DNA from: Conchocele bisecta
Lineage: Eukaryota > Mollusca > Bivalvia > Lucinida > Thyasiridae
Reading direction: 5' to 3'
Length of the DNA: 64,000 nucleotides
NCBI GenBank assembly: GCA_029237695.1
Contig: CM055265.1
Location: 116,906,067-116,970,066 of the forward strand
Numbering within the stretch: position 1 is the first letter of the stretch; every line of letters starts with the position of its first letter. Shown in pieces: positions 25,165 through 37,313 of the stretch. The notes below the pieces were generated by a model. It did not search any database, was not told the DNA's origin, and was given only the letters and a program-made list of their open reading frames with translations. A program made the translations under genes and the position numbers.

Positions 25165-26292
25165 ACAAAACTTTAAGATAAATTTCAAAGTACTTTGACG
25201 TTGAAATTGGGCACAGTGGTCGGTTTGTTTGTATATTGGTGTTTAACGGTATATAAACAGCTAAGATCAAGTAAGGCCGGGCAAACGGGTTCAATCCCGT
25301 TTTAACCTCTGCATTGGATGGGTGGGGGGGGGGGCAGGGGTGGGTTGCCAACATCAGAACGGGATACCGGTATTGCTCACATATATCAAGTGTTAAAATA
25401 TTGAAGCAATATGTCAAGTAATACTAATGTTATACCATGATGACGAAGTTGTACAAACGTTTTGATATTTCGGACGATGGAATAAGCGGCGACTATAGTC
25501 GCGACTTATGCTAAAGCAGGCGCGACACGCTACACGCAGACGGGTCAACGGGGTCGTGTCCCGAATCCACCTGTCCGAGGGGGGTAAATCCCAACTTCAG
25601 AACTCAATATTTACAATCAAAATATATATTCAGTCCTGAAATTAGAACAACCTGATCTGGTGCCAGGCCCTCGCCACACCAGCATCATTTATCCCATCCC
25701 CTAAAAGTAATAGGATTAGCGCTAATCTTACTTTTATATATGGGGCATAGCCTGACTCAACTCTCACATACAAGAAAGCCAAAAATATACATGAGGGCCA
25801 AATCCGGTATAGTGGGTTCCGGAAAGTATGAACCCAATCGTTAAGCCAGATTAGTCGCCTTTCACGACAAGCAATGGCTACTGCAGCACTATTCTCAGGA
25901 TCAGTTGATCCCGCCCCGGTGCCTGCACGGGGCACAAAACTTTAAGATAAATTTCAAAGTACTTTGACGTTGAAATTGGGCACAGTGGTCGGTTTGTTTG
26001 TATATTGGTGTTTAACGGTATATAAACAGCTAAGATCAAGTAAGGCCGGGCAAACGGGTTCAATCCCGTTTTAACCTCTGCATTGGATGGGGGGGGGGGC
26101 AGGGGTGGGTTGCCAACATCAGAACGGGATACCGGTATTGCTCACATATATCAAGTGTTAAAATATTGAAGCAATATGTCAAGTAATACTAATGTTATAC
26201 CATGATGACGAAGTTGTACAAACGTTTTGATATTTCGGACGATGGAATAAGCGGCGACTATAGTCGCGACTTATGCTAAAGCAGGCGCGACA
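24761..26292. repeat. 769-bp tandem duplication
   Basis: Unit one (24761-25527) and unit two (25530-26292) are almost identical. They include most of the SINE-A copy, a following segment with GGCCGGGCAAACGGG and TTCAATCCCG, a poly-G tract and GCAGGCGCGACA at the end. Offsets of 769 bp at the start and 765 bp at the end differ mainly in poly-G length. SINE-A in unit two begins at the breakpoint, so the duplication happened after that insertion. Confidence 0.85.
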
Positions 26293-26567
26293 AAAAAACT
26301 TTAAGGTAAATTTCAAAGTAATTTGACCTTGAAATTGGGAACAGGGGCTGCACGGGTGTGGCGTAGAATGAGCCATGTGAAGTTTACAAGAGTTGTCAGA
26401 GGACAACGAAGCGCGCCCGGTGGCAGCAAAGAAACCGAGGGCACATTTGAAAACACAACGTGCTGGATAAGGGAAAGAAAATTTATGAGCCATTTACCAG
26501 AATTAAGGTTTCGAGAGTACAAAGTATTTGACCTTGACCCTGGGCTTAGCAGAGGTAGAGGACCATT

Positions 26568-27210
26568 GGAGCAATGCGTGTGTGAAATATGAAGCAAATC
26601 AAAGCAAGGATACAGAAAAAATTAGGCCATTTACCCGAGCGTGACTGCCGGAGGTTAGCGTTAAGGTTTCGAGATGCACAAAGTATGTGACCTTGAACCT
26701 GGGCTGAGAAGGGGCGGCACGGACATGGATTTGCCACATCGCAGTAGAGGACTCTTGGAGCAATGCGTGTGTGAAATATGAAGCAAATCCAAGCAAGGAA
26801 ACAGAAAATATAGGCCATTTACCCGAGCGTCCGAGCGTTAAGGTTTCGAGATGCACAAAGTATGTGACCTTGACCCTGGGCTTAGAAGGGGCGGCACGGA
26901 CATGGATTTGCCACAGCGCAGTAGAGGACTCTTGGAGCAATGCGTGTGTGAAATATGAAGCAAATCCAAGCAAGGAAACAGAAAATATAGGTCATTTACC
27001 CGAGCGTTCGAGCGTTAAGGTTTCGAGATGCACAAAGTATGTGACCTTGACCGTGGGCTTAGAAGGGGCGGTACGGACGTGGATTTGCCACAGCGCAGTA
27101 GAGGACCCTTGGAGCAATGCGTGTGTGAAATATGAAGCCTTCGGAAGGTGCGCTAAAAATGAATCGGTGAAATGGTTTCAGCGATATAGTGTAGTTAAAA
27201 TCTTTAACTA
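26568..27210. repeat. 177-bp tandem repeat
   Basis: GGAGCAATGCGTGTGTGAAA starts at 26568, 26757, 26934 and 27111, giving spacings of 189, 177 and 177 bp. Since 177 is divisible by three, long frames stay open on both strands. I do not consider them genes. Confidence 0.85.
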
Positions 27211-27299
27211 AAAACTTTAACCCGGACCAAAATACGGACGTAAGACAAGGTGCCGACTATATCGCGCTCTCCCAAGCGGGCGCGACAGAAAGAATCTAT

Positions 27300-29200
27300 G
27301 TTTAGCCTTTATGTTAAACTCCCATAGGAAAATTGTTATTTCACAGTAAAATCATAATTATTTTTTGGGAGTGATTGTTTTGATGAAAAAGTAATTACAT
27401 GTACATATAAATAAGTTTTATATTTAATGTGTTTAATGGCCAAAAGTTCGTCGGCAGCAAAATGTTGAAAAGACAGTAGTTTAATTCCGGATCTGAAAAT
27501 GTGGTGGTTATGGAATTGGTGACCAGTCTAGTTAAGTATCTGATGCGGCTTATGATTTTAGTAACCCGTCTGGCTCTGGCCTCAAATTCTCCAAATGTGG
27601 CTCAGTATTGAAATATTTCACGCGAAAATTGAACAAGGCAATCGCTGGCCTGAGTGTCTGGTCAACGAAGGCCAAGCTCACCCGAATGACACTGCCACTA
27701 GAATAACATGACCTGGTGCACCCGAATGACACTGCCACTAGAATAACATGACCTGGTGCCAGGTCCATACCACACCAAAGTCACTTGTCCCCTTCCGCTA
27801 AAAGTAATAGATTAGGAATAATCATATTACTCTTATAAATCAGAGCGGAATATTTACATCGAGAAAAAATATATTCAGCCTTGAAATTAGAATAACCTGA
27901 CCTGATGCCAGGTCCATACCTCAACAAGTCACTTAGCTCCTTCCCCTAAAATAGAATTATACAAATAATCGTAATACTCGCATAAGGGGTATAACCAGAT
28001 TCAACTGTCACATACAAAATGCCAAAGACGTATGTGAGGGCCAAACCGGAGAATATTTTAAAAATACTTATTCTCTGATTAAGGACTGGCTTTATAGAAT
28101 ATGACCCTTTGTTTCAAATGCAGTAGAATCATACATGTGACTGAATATCTATATAAAGTATATCTGACCCTGTTCTTCCTAGAGTATATTATACAGAGCA
28201 TTGAGTTGCCATATCCGCAATTTTAGTTTGTACATGTTATCAGACAGTTTCAGCACTTGGAGCATTCGACACGTACAGCAAATAACATGGCAGAAAATCT
28301 AATAGACTTTGGTGCAATACGTCCAAGACACACAGGACCAGACACATAGGACAACAACGTCCTCTACATATTATTTCAGCAGACTACACAAAAAGCTAGA
28401 TATCTGACCTTTTCTACCATCACTCACAAAATATACAATGGACACCTTTTCAATGTGTAAAATGTCAACCTGATGCACTGTCTATTATTAGAAGTACATC
28501 TGTCACAGGTTAAAGCTGTATTTAATCGCATAGCAGGCAAGTAGACAATACACTCAGATAACTGCTTACATGTCACTGTATTTGATACAGTATTTATGGT
28601 AATACAGGTATATATCTACAGCACTGTGTATTGTTCTTACTGTTACATAGTCTTTACTGAATTCTCAAACATTTTAAGAAAGGGTCAACAAACCATCCAG
28701 ATATCATACTTTGTATATAAAGTTGATGAAAACAATCCATAGCACGCTGTAGTCAGATATCTGCCCATCATGTAGTACCAGATTTTATTCATGTGTTCGT
28801 CATACTATTAGTTGTATGTGTCAAACGCAAAAAAGAGGTAAAACTAGCCGATGGCTTCTTTGTTTGTTTGTTGGGGTTTAACGGCCTATCAACAGCTAAG
28901 GACATTTAAGGCCGGGTCAATGGGTTTAGTACTAAATCTCATATATCACCTGTACAAATGGGGGGAGAATCCCAAAATCAGAACTGAATATTTACAATAA
29001 AAACAAGAGCGCCGTAAGTCAAAAAATACGCCCGTCGAAGATGGGCCATACAGCGAAGATGCAGAAATGTGAAGCTGTCACCAAGGCAAGAAACATTTAT
29101 GAGAATTTGAAAAGCTATAGCATTATTTCTTCCTCTCTTTGTGCTAAACAGGTAAACTAATTGTGTAAAGTAGAAATTATATAGAATTAGATACAAGCTG
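27300..29200. other. non-coding with SINE-like B fragments
   Basis: No gene is supported. SINE-B-like pieces with AATAACMTGACCTGRTGCCAGGTCC lie at about 27700-28060, including a 41-bp direct duplication (27684-27767). A tail piece with GTTTGTTTGTTGGGGTTTAA lies at about 28857-29000. Confidence 0.5.
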
Positions 29201-29421
29201 TGCCCGCCCGCCGCAGCCCACAAAGTAAATACATAATACGTCATAAAAATGGCCGCCAAGGGGAGTTCAAACAGGCGTATAAAAATGGCCGCCAAGGGGA
29301 GATAAGTCATCGGAAATTTTTCAAAATCTATAGGCTTCTTCGTATTGCCGTGATAAACATGTATACCAATGAAGTAGAACTTGAGTTATTGCGTGGACAA
29401 GAATACAGAGTGCGAAAATTA

Positions 29422-32400
29422 ACAAGAGCTGTAGGAGAACAGCATAGCTCGACTACGAGGGTTGTCGATGTACACATAGCTTGACAAACAAGGTGGATGT
29501 GGCCTACATAAAAACCGTAACCAAGGTTGACTAAAAACCTTAACTAAGGGAAATTAAGTAAGTAATTCAAGGTTAAATGTAGGTCAATGTCAGATATAGG
29601 TCAGGGGTTATTGATGTACATCACTAGGAGATGGGAGATGAAGTTTTCCAAGTATGGTTGCTGTAGGCCCAGGAGTATTCCATATACAAGCTTGACTAAA
29701 AACCTTAACCAAGGGGAAATAACTAAGTAATCCAAGGATAAAAGTAGGTCAAGGTCAAATATAGGTCAGGGATTATTGATGTACATCACTAGGAGATGAA
29801 GTTGTCCAAGTATGGTTGATGTAGGCCCAGGAGTATTCCATATACAAGCTTGACTATAAACATTAACCAAGTAATTCAAGGTTAAATGTAGGTGAAGGTA
29901 AAATATTATAGGTCAGGGGTTATTGATGTACATCCCTATGAGAAAAAGTTATCCAAGTATGGTGTCTGTATGCACAATAGTATTCCATCTACAAGCTTGA
30001 CTAAAAACGTTAACCAAGGTCGACTAAAAACCTTAACCAAGGGGAATTAACTAAGTAATTCAAGGTTAAATGTAGGTCAATGTCAAATATAGGTCAGGGG
30101 TTGTTGATGTACATCACTAGGAGATGAAGTTGTCCAAAGTATGGTTGGTGTAGGGCCAGGAGTATTCCATCTACAAACTTGACTGAAAACCAAAAACCAA
30201 AGAGAATTAACTAAGTAATTCAAGAGGAAATGTAGGTCAAGGTCAAATATAAATCAGGGGTTATTGATGTACATCACTATCAGAAAAGGTTGTCCAAGTA
30301 TGGTGTCTGTATGCACAATAGTATTTCATGTACAAGCTTGAGTAACAAGAGCTGTAGGAGAACAGCATAGCTCGACTACGAGGGTTGTCGATGTACACAT
30401 AGCTTGACAAACAAGGTGGTTGCGGCCTGCATAAAAACCTTAACCAAGGTTGACTAAAAACCTTAACCAAGGGAAATTAAGTAAGTAATTCAAGGTTAAA
30501 TGTAGGTCAATGTCAGATATAGGTCAGGGGTTATTGATGTATATCACTAGGAGATGGGAGATGAAGTTTTCCAAGTATGGTTGCTGTAGGCCCAGGAGTA
30601 TTCCATATACAAGCTTGACTAAAAAACTTAACCAAAGGGAAATAACTAAGTAATCCAATGATAAAAGTAGGTCAAGGTCAAATATAGGTCAGGGATTATT
30701 GATGTACATCACTAGGAGATGAAGTTGTCCAAGTATGGTTGATGTAGACCCAGGAATATTCCATATACAAGCTTGACTATAAACATTAACCAAGTAATTC
30801 AAGGTTAAATGTAGGTGAAGGTAAACTATAGGTCAGGGGTTATTGATGTACATCCCTATGAGAAAAAGTTATCCAAGTATGGTGTCTGTATGCACAATAG
30901 CATTCCATCTACAAGCTTGACTTACAACCTTAACCAAGGTTGACTAAAAACCTTAACCAAGGGGAATAAACTAAGTAATTGAAGGTTAAATGTAGGTCAA
31001 GGTCAAATATAGGTCAGGGGTTGTTGAAGTACACCACTAGGAGATGAAGTTGTCCAAGTATGAATGGTGTAGGGCCAGGCCAGGAGTATTCCATCTACAA
31101 GCTTGACTAAAAACCTTAACCAAGGTTGACTAAAAACCTTAACCAATGGGAATTAACTAAGTAATTCAAGAGGAAATGTAGGTCAAGGTCAAATATAGAT
31201 CAGGGGTTATTGATGTACATCCCTATGAGAAAAGGTTGTCCAAGTATGGTGTCTGTATGCACAATAGTATTCCATGTACAAGCTTGACTAAAAACCTTAA
31301 CCAAGGTTGAGTAAAAATCTTAACCAATGGGAATTAACTAAGTAATTCAAGAGGAAATGTAGGTCAAGGTCAAATATAGATCAGGGATTATTGATGTACA
31401 TCACTAGGAGATGAAGTTGTCCAAGTATGGTGGGTGTAGGGCCAGTAGTATTCCATATACAATCTTGACTAAACACCTTAACCAAGGGGAATTAACTAAG
31501 TAATTCAAGATGAAATGTAGGTCAAGGTCAAATATAGATCAGGGGTTATTGATGTACATCCCAATGAGAAAAGGTTGTCCAAGTATGGTGTCTGTATGCA
31601 CAATAGTATTCCATGTACAAGCTTGACTAAAAACCTTAACCAAGGTTGAGTGAGTGAATAGGGTTTAACGTCCGCTTTTCTGACATAGAGGTACAAGCCT
31701 CAGGGAGTCTACACGCAGACGGGTCAACGGGGTCGAGTCCCATATCCACCTGTCCAAGGGGGGTAAATCCCAACTTCAGAACTCAATATTTACAATCAAA
31801 ATATATATTCAGTCCTGAAATTAGAACAACCTGATCTGGTGCCAGGCCCTCGCCACACCAGCATCATTTATCCCATCCCCTAAAAGTAATAGGATTAGCG
31901 CTAATCTTACTTTTATATATGGGGCATAGCCCGACTCAACTCTCACATACAAGAAAGCCAAAAATGTACATGAGGGCCAAATCCGGTATAGTGGGTTCCG
32001 GAAAGTATGAACCCAATCGTTAAGCCAGTTTAGTCGCCTTTTACGACAAGCAATGGCTACTGCAGCACTATTCTCAGGATCAGTTGATCCCGCCCCGGTG
32101 CCTGCACGGGGCTAACCAAGGTTGAGTAAAAACCTTAACCAATGGGAATTAACTAAGTAATTCAAGAGGACATGTAGGTCAAGGTCAACTATAGATCAGG
32201 GGTTATTGATGTACATCACTAGGAGATGAAGTTGCCCAAGTATGGTGGGTGTAGGGCCAGTAGTATTCCATATACAATCTTGACTAAACACCTAAACCAA
32301 GGGGAATTAACTAAGTAATTCAAGATGAAATGTAGGTCAAGGTCAAATATAGATCAGGGGTTATTGATGTACATCCCTAGGAGAAAAGGTTGTCCAAGTA

Positions 32401-34060
32401 TGGTGTCTGTATGCACAATAGTATTCCATGTACAAGCTTGACTAAAAACCTTAACCAAGGTTGACTAAAAACCTTAACCAAGGGGAATTAACTAAGTAAT
32501 TGAAGATGAAATGTAGGTCAATGTCAAATATAGATCAGGGGTTATTGATGTACATCACTAGGATATGAAGTTGTCCAAGTATGGTGGGTGTAGGGCCAGT
32601 AGTATTCCATATACAAGCTTGACTAAAAACCTTAACCAAGGGGAATTAACTAAGTAATTCATAAGGAAATGTAGGTCAAGGTCAAATATAGATCAGGGGT
32701 TATTGATGTACATCCCTAGGAGAAAAGGTTGTCCAAGTATGGTGTCTGTATGCACAATAGTATTCCATGTACAAGCTTGACTATAAACCTTAACCAAGGT
32801 TGAGTAAAAACCTTAACCAAGGGGAATTAACTAAGTAATTCAAGAGGAAATGTAGGTCAAGGTCAAATATAGATCAGGGGTTATTGATGTACATCACTAG
32901 GAGATGAAGTTGTCTTAGTATGGTGGGTGTAGGGCCAGTAGTATTCCATATACAAGCTTGACTAAAAACCTTAACCAAGGCGTGACAGGGACGCCGACGC
33001 CGGGGTGACAACATAAGCTGTAACTATTCTTCAAATAGTCGAGCTAAAAACCTCAACCAAGGTTGACTAAAAACCTTAACCAAGGGGAATTAACTAAGTA
33101 ATTCAAGGTTAAATGTAGGTCAAGGTCAAATATAGGTCAGGGGTTGTTGATGTACATCACTAGGAGATGAAGTTGTCCAAGTATGGTTGGTGTAGGGCCA
33201 GGAGTATTCCATCTACAAGCTTGACTAAAAACCTTAACCAAGGGGAATTAACTAAGTAATTCAAGAGGAAATGTAGGTCAAGGTCAACTATAGATCAGGG
33301 GTTATTGATGTACATCACTAGGAGATGAAGTTGTCCAAGTATGGTGGGTGTAGGGCCAATAGTATTCCATATACAAGCTTGACTAAAAACCTTAGCCAAG
33401 GGGAATTAAGTAAGTAATTCAAGAGAAAATGTAGGTCAAGGTCAAATATAGATCAGGGGTTATTGATGTACATGCCTATGAGAAAAGGTTGTCCAAGTAT
33501 GGTGTCTGTATGCACAATAGTATTCCATGTACAATCTTGGCTAAAAACCTTAACCAAGGTTGACTAAAAACCTTAACCAAAAACCTTAACCAAGCTTGAC
33601 TAAACACCTTAACCAAGGGGAATTAACTAAGTAATTCAAGAGGAAATGTAGGTCAAGGTCAAATATAGATCAGGGGTTATTGATGGTCATCACTAGGAGA
33701 TGAAGTTGTCCAAGTATGGTGGGTGTAGGGCCAGTAGTATTCCATATACAAGGTTGACTAAAAACCGTAACCAAGGGGAATTAACTAAGTAATTCAAGAG
33801 GAAATGTAGGTCAAGGTCAAATATAGATCAGGGGTTATTGATGTACATCACTAGGAGATGAAGTTGTCCAAGTATGGTGGGTGTAGGGCCAGTAGTATTC
33901 CATATACAAGGTTGACTAAAAACCTTAACCAAGGCGTGACGGCGACGCCGACGTGACAACATAAGCTCTAACTATTCTTCGAATAGTCAAGCTAAAAATG
34001 GCCACCAAGGGGAGATAAGTCATCGGACATTTTTGAAAATCAATAGATTTCTTCGTCTTG
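29422..34060. repeat. satellite-bearing repeat element(s), monomer about 160-180 bp
   Basis: Roughly 25 monomers share CTTAACCAAGG, TAAGTAATTCAAG, AATGTAGGTCAAGGTC, TTATTGATGTACATC and GTATTCCAT. Two monomer types alternate: one with ACTAGGAGATGAAGTTGTCC, the other with GAGAAAAGGTTGTCC and CTGTATGCACAATAG. Element-like starts (ACAAGAGCTGTAGGAGAACAG) lie at 29422 and 30346. Element-like ends (CAAGGCGTGAC...GACGCCGACG, then ATAGTCGAGCT or ATAGTCAAGCT) lie near 32977-33048 and 33931-33993. Confidence 0.85.
31651..32112 (-). mobile_element. SINE-like element A inserted in the satellite
   Basis: The 14-bp duplication TAACCAAGGTTGAG flanks it exactly (31637-31650 and 32113-32126). Because the host is a known repeat unit, the empty site can be read directly from neighbouring monomers, which fixes both ends of the SINE at 462 bp. 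Confidence 0.9.
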
Positions 34061-34119
34061 CCGTGATAAACATGTATACCAAATTTGGCTACAATCCATC
34101 AAGCAATACGTCCCAAAAA

Positions 34120-34375
34120 CTATATATTGAGCCCTGAAATCAGAATAAACTTGATCGGATGCCAGGTCCTCGCCACACCAGAATCACTTGGCCCCCTCCA
34201 AAAGGAAGTAGAATCAATAATAATCTTACTACTTTTATAATGGGCAATAACCCAATTCAACTCCCTGGTAACAAAAGAGTAAAAGATAAAAACCAGACAA
34301 ATCGTGATTCCTAAAAGGAGGAAACCCTACCATTAATTTACGCCGTTGCGTTCACCTGACCAACCACCCACCCGA
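34120..34375 (-). mobile_element. SINE-like element B fragment
   Basis: It shares GATGCCAGGTCCTCGCCACACC and CCCAATTCAACTCCC with the copy at 21979-22390. Both ends are truncated. Confidence 0.55.
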
Positions 34376-34516
34376 TGGCTTGTACACACTAAGATGGCTG
34401 ACATGGCAACTCCATGGACTGTGTAGGATATAGTAAGAAGAGAATGTTAACATGTATGTTATGCATATATCACATCACATTTACGAAGCAATTATGCATG
34501 AATCATTAATGGAATA

Positions 34517-34870
34517 CAGAGCTCCAGATAAGGTGCGTATTGGCGTATTTTGCGCAATTATTTTAGCTGAATACGCTTTGATTATCAAAAGTGGGAGTAC
34601 AAAATATGCACAGAAATGTGAAACTACGCATTGATTTTCAAATTGAGTAGTGAAAATACTGTCATAAAGTTGAAAATTCACTTAATTGAGTGTTTGCTTT
34701 TTTTGCAGCTCAAATAAGTGAATGTTTAAATTTGTTAAACAATTTTTATCATTTGTTACCTATTTAGTATTGAAGAAAATCAATAATCTATTTGTAGAAG
34801 TAAAATATGCAACGAATCTGAAATCAGGGGGTATAGTACACTTTAGACACAAAGCTTATCTGGAGCTCTG
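34517..34870. mobile_element. 354-bp MITE with CAGAGCTCC ends
   Basis: The left end CAGAGCTCCAGATAAG and right end CTTATCTGGAGCTCTG are inverted. GGAATA is duplicated directly outside (34511-34516 and 34871-34876). Its ends match those at 10284 and 14153, so the same family is present twice. It resembles hAT-type ends with a 6-bp duplication. Confidence 0.75.
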
Positions 34871-34952
34871 GGAATAGTACAGACATAATCATGGAGCTAT
34901 CAATGCCACATACATGTAGTTAGAAGTGAAGAGGTTAAGATATCATGCAGGG

Positions 34953-35140
34953 CTCCAGATAAGGAATTTGTAATTAAGTATTGTCACTCCATCATTTCTG
35001 AAGCAATTGGGTATTTCAAAATATTAATTGGGTAAAATAAAATCACACTACTGTTTACACATCAACAGACAGCAATTATTGAATGGTTTGCTTCAAAATG
35101 AAAACATGTCTTGGCATTTCATTAGAATTGTCTATGTTAT
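34953..35140. repeat. MITE fragment with CAGGGCTCCAGATAAGG end
   Basis: It is nearly the same as 39573-39770 over about 190 bp (shared words TTGTCACTCCATCATTTCTG and GCATTTCATTAGAATT). This copy lacks the second half of the terminal hairpin. Confidence 0.6.
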
Positions 35141-35154
35141 AATCACTCATTTAA

Positions 35155-35374
35155 CCCTTTCACCCCTAAAGTAACTGGAATGTATTTTGATATGTTTGAA
35201 ATCCAATTGTCACAAAATGAATTATTTTTTTTCCTCTCTAAACAATATGAAAATTACTTGCAAAAAGTACATAATATGTGAAACAGTGTAGATTCAGATG
35301 AGCCTGCTCAGCAGGCTCACCTGAATCTACACTGTTTGCAAACACCACTATATAGGTATGTAGTGTTGAAAGGG
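35155..35374. mobile_element. 220-bp MITE with TTAA duplication (piggyBac-like)
   Basis: TTAA lies at 35151-35154 and 35375-35378, and the ends are CCCTTTCA and TGAAAGGG. Inside is a near-perfect hairpin (35283-35338) with arms ACAGTGTAGATTCAG and CTGAATCTACACTGT. CCC-type ends with TTAA fit piggyBac-like MITEs. Confidence 0.75.
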
Positions 35375-35499
35375 TTAAACCGTCTCGGTGAAATTTTCTG
35401 TCACCAAAATGGCGTATCCTCTGCATGAAATGGAATAAAGGCAGACTCCGATGAATTGATGTGTCAGATTTTCAATATGTCTCTGCAAATGACCACAGG

Positions 35500-36790
35500 T
35501 GGAAGACTGCGACACAAAATACATGCCCATTAAAAAAATCCCATTACCCCACCCACTTGGCACTACATGTAGTATCAAGTAGGTGGGGTAATGAGATTTT
35601 TTAGGTGGAAGACTCGAACTGTGACACGAAAGAAATGCCCATTAAAAAAATCCCATTAACCCACCCACTTGGTACTACATGCCCATTAACAAAATCCCAT
35701 TATCCCACCCATTTAGTACTACATGTAATACCACCAAGTGCATGGCCCGGGGTAATGTGATTTTTTAATGGGCATGTTTTTTTGTGTCACAGGTCTGAGT
35801 CTTCTACCTGTTTGCTTGTTTATTGGTGTTCAACGGCCTATTAACAGCTAAGCTCATAAGGTCACAAAGCCCATATGACCCATTTCTCCAGTCACGGACA
35901 CATATATCAAGCCAAATGCACCATTTTATTTCATCAAATTCCAATGAATTTGTGTTATATTTAACTATATGCAGATCCTGATCAGACTGTGTGTATGCAC
36001 ATGCTGATCTGGATCTACACTGTCATTGCCAACACAGGTCACCTTGTAGTATTTTGGCATTAACTCTTACAATACTTACATATAATTTTGTCGCCTGTGA
36101 ATATACTCATTTTATCTCTGCAAAAACCTGGCTTGACAGCACATTTTTTAGTTGTGTTGACAACCTATGTATTTATTGATAAAGATTTATTGATAAAGAT
36201 TTATTTTAAGACAAATAGTAAAACAATAGCAGACGACAATATTCGTTTCCTGGATTCAGTGGGTGATGTAAATCCTGTAGCCGGTTTCACTGAAATTTCA
36301 AAGTATACTTATCTTGCTAAGTACACTTTGAGGGAGAAATTTTCAATTTAAGGATAAATTTTCAATTTAAGGATAAATTTATTAATAATTATTATACTGA
36401 CATTTTGGCTGTGATAATGTAATAAATTCAGTATAATAATTATGTATACTTTTAATCATCAAATATCTGCAGTCGTTCAGGGATCAGTTTACAGGGCGAA
36501 ATTCTCTCCCTAAATTGTCTGACTTCTCCCTATTTTGAGTTGACGGAGAAGTTTTTCACTATATAAAACAGAAAGTTTGTTTGAAAAAAAAATGGTATAT
36601 TTTCTAAAAATTTCAGTGAAAACTTCTCCCTATTTTGAAGGGCTAGCTTGAATAATGCATTTCATGGAAAATAAATGATTACTCCCTCAAAGTATACTGA
36701 GCTAAATAAGTATGCTTAGCACTATTAGTAACTCATGTTTCTAGTACTACATGTATTTTGCTTTTAGTATGGTGATTAGGTAAGTGAAGC
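35500..36790. other. non-coding, foldback at 35500-35815
   Basis: GGTGGAAGACT and the words ATGCCCATTAAAAAAATCCC, GGTGGGGTAAT and ATTTTTTAATGGGCAT form overlapping inverted repeats at 35500-35815. SINE-B-like tail words follow at 35815-35870. The rest has no recognisable gene. Confidence 0.5.
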
Positions 36791-36793
36791 ATT

Positions 36794-37284
36794 TCACCCA
36801 ACCATAGTTCTTTTCCTTCCTCTCATTCTAACTTCTTCCAATTTGTTAATTGCTTCACTTGTGTCGTTCTTAGTACCACCTTCTTTGTAAGCTCTAAGAA
36901 CAACATCAAACAGTCTTTCAGTGTTTGGATGGGTGCTCAGCAAAGCCCTTTCAAATACATACAAATCTACACCTTTATCTTCAGCCATTCCTTCTAGAAA
37001 GCTTAATCCAAAGTCAATAAGCACAATATTCAATTCTTCAGGCTCCCCTTTAAGAAGAATATTTGATGTTGTTAGGTCACCATGTATTAGTTTTCCGGAA
37101 TGCATTTTACCAAGGATATGTCCAATTTTCTCAGCTAACGGTTCCAACAGTTTTATGGCACCTTCACCATTATCCTTCTGCACAGTTGTAATGTAGTCTC
37201 TCACTGTTTGGGAATTCACTATCTCTTCCATATAGAAGGCGCTTGTAGTCGTGTCGACAAAATACAGCAACGGAACTGGTATAC
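36794..37284 (-). CDS. TP53RK: TP53RK/Bud32 kinase, terminal exon
   Basis: The exon starts after an acceptor (GTTTCAG) at 37285 and ends at a TGA at 36794-36796, about 163 codons. It carries the Bud32 hallmarks: the catalytic-loop sequence LIHGDLTTSNILL, the metal-binding IDFGLSF, the following EDKGVDLYVFERA helix, and the C-terminal RGRKRTMVG tail. Bud32 is the atypical kinase/ATPase of the KEOPS complex, needed for the tRNA t6A modification. In animals it also phosphorylates p53. The first exon, with the glycine-rich loop and lysine, should lie at higher coordinates but was not found. The reading frame is clean, so the gene is probably functional. Confidence 0.93.
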
Positions 37285-37313
37285 CTGAAACATGGTATAA
37301 ATAATGCCATTAA

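Noticed and set aside
24873..25166. 97-codon frame repeated in the SINE-like copies
   Set aside because: It is retained because the copies are young and alike. There is no sign of coding selection, and the element has SINE-type duplications.
25270..25300. tRNA gene suggested by GGTTCAATCCCG (B-box-like)
   Set aside because: No cloverleaf can be drawn around it. It is part of a repeat and occurs in both units of the tandem duplication.
26599..27211. Open frames on both strands across the 177-bp array
   Set aside because: The period is divisible by three, no start context or protein-like feature is seen, and both strands are equally open.
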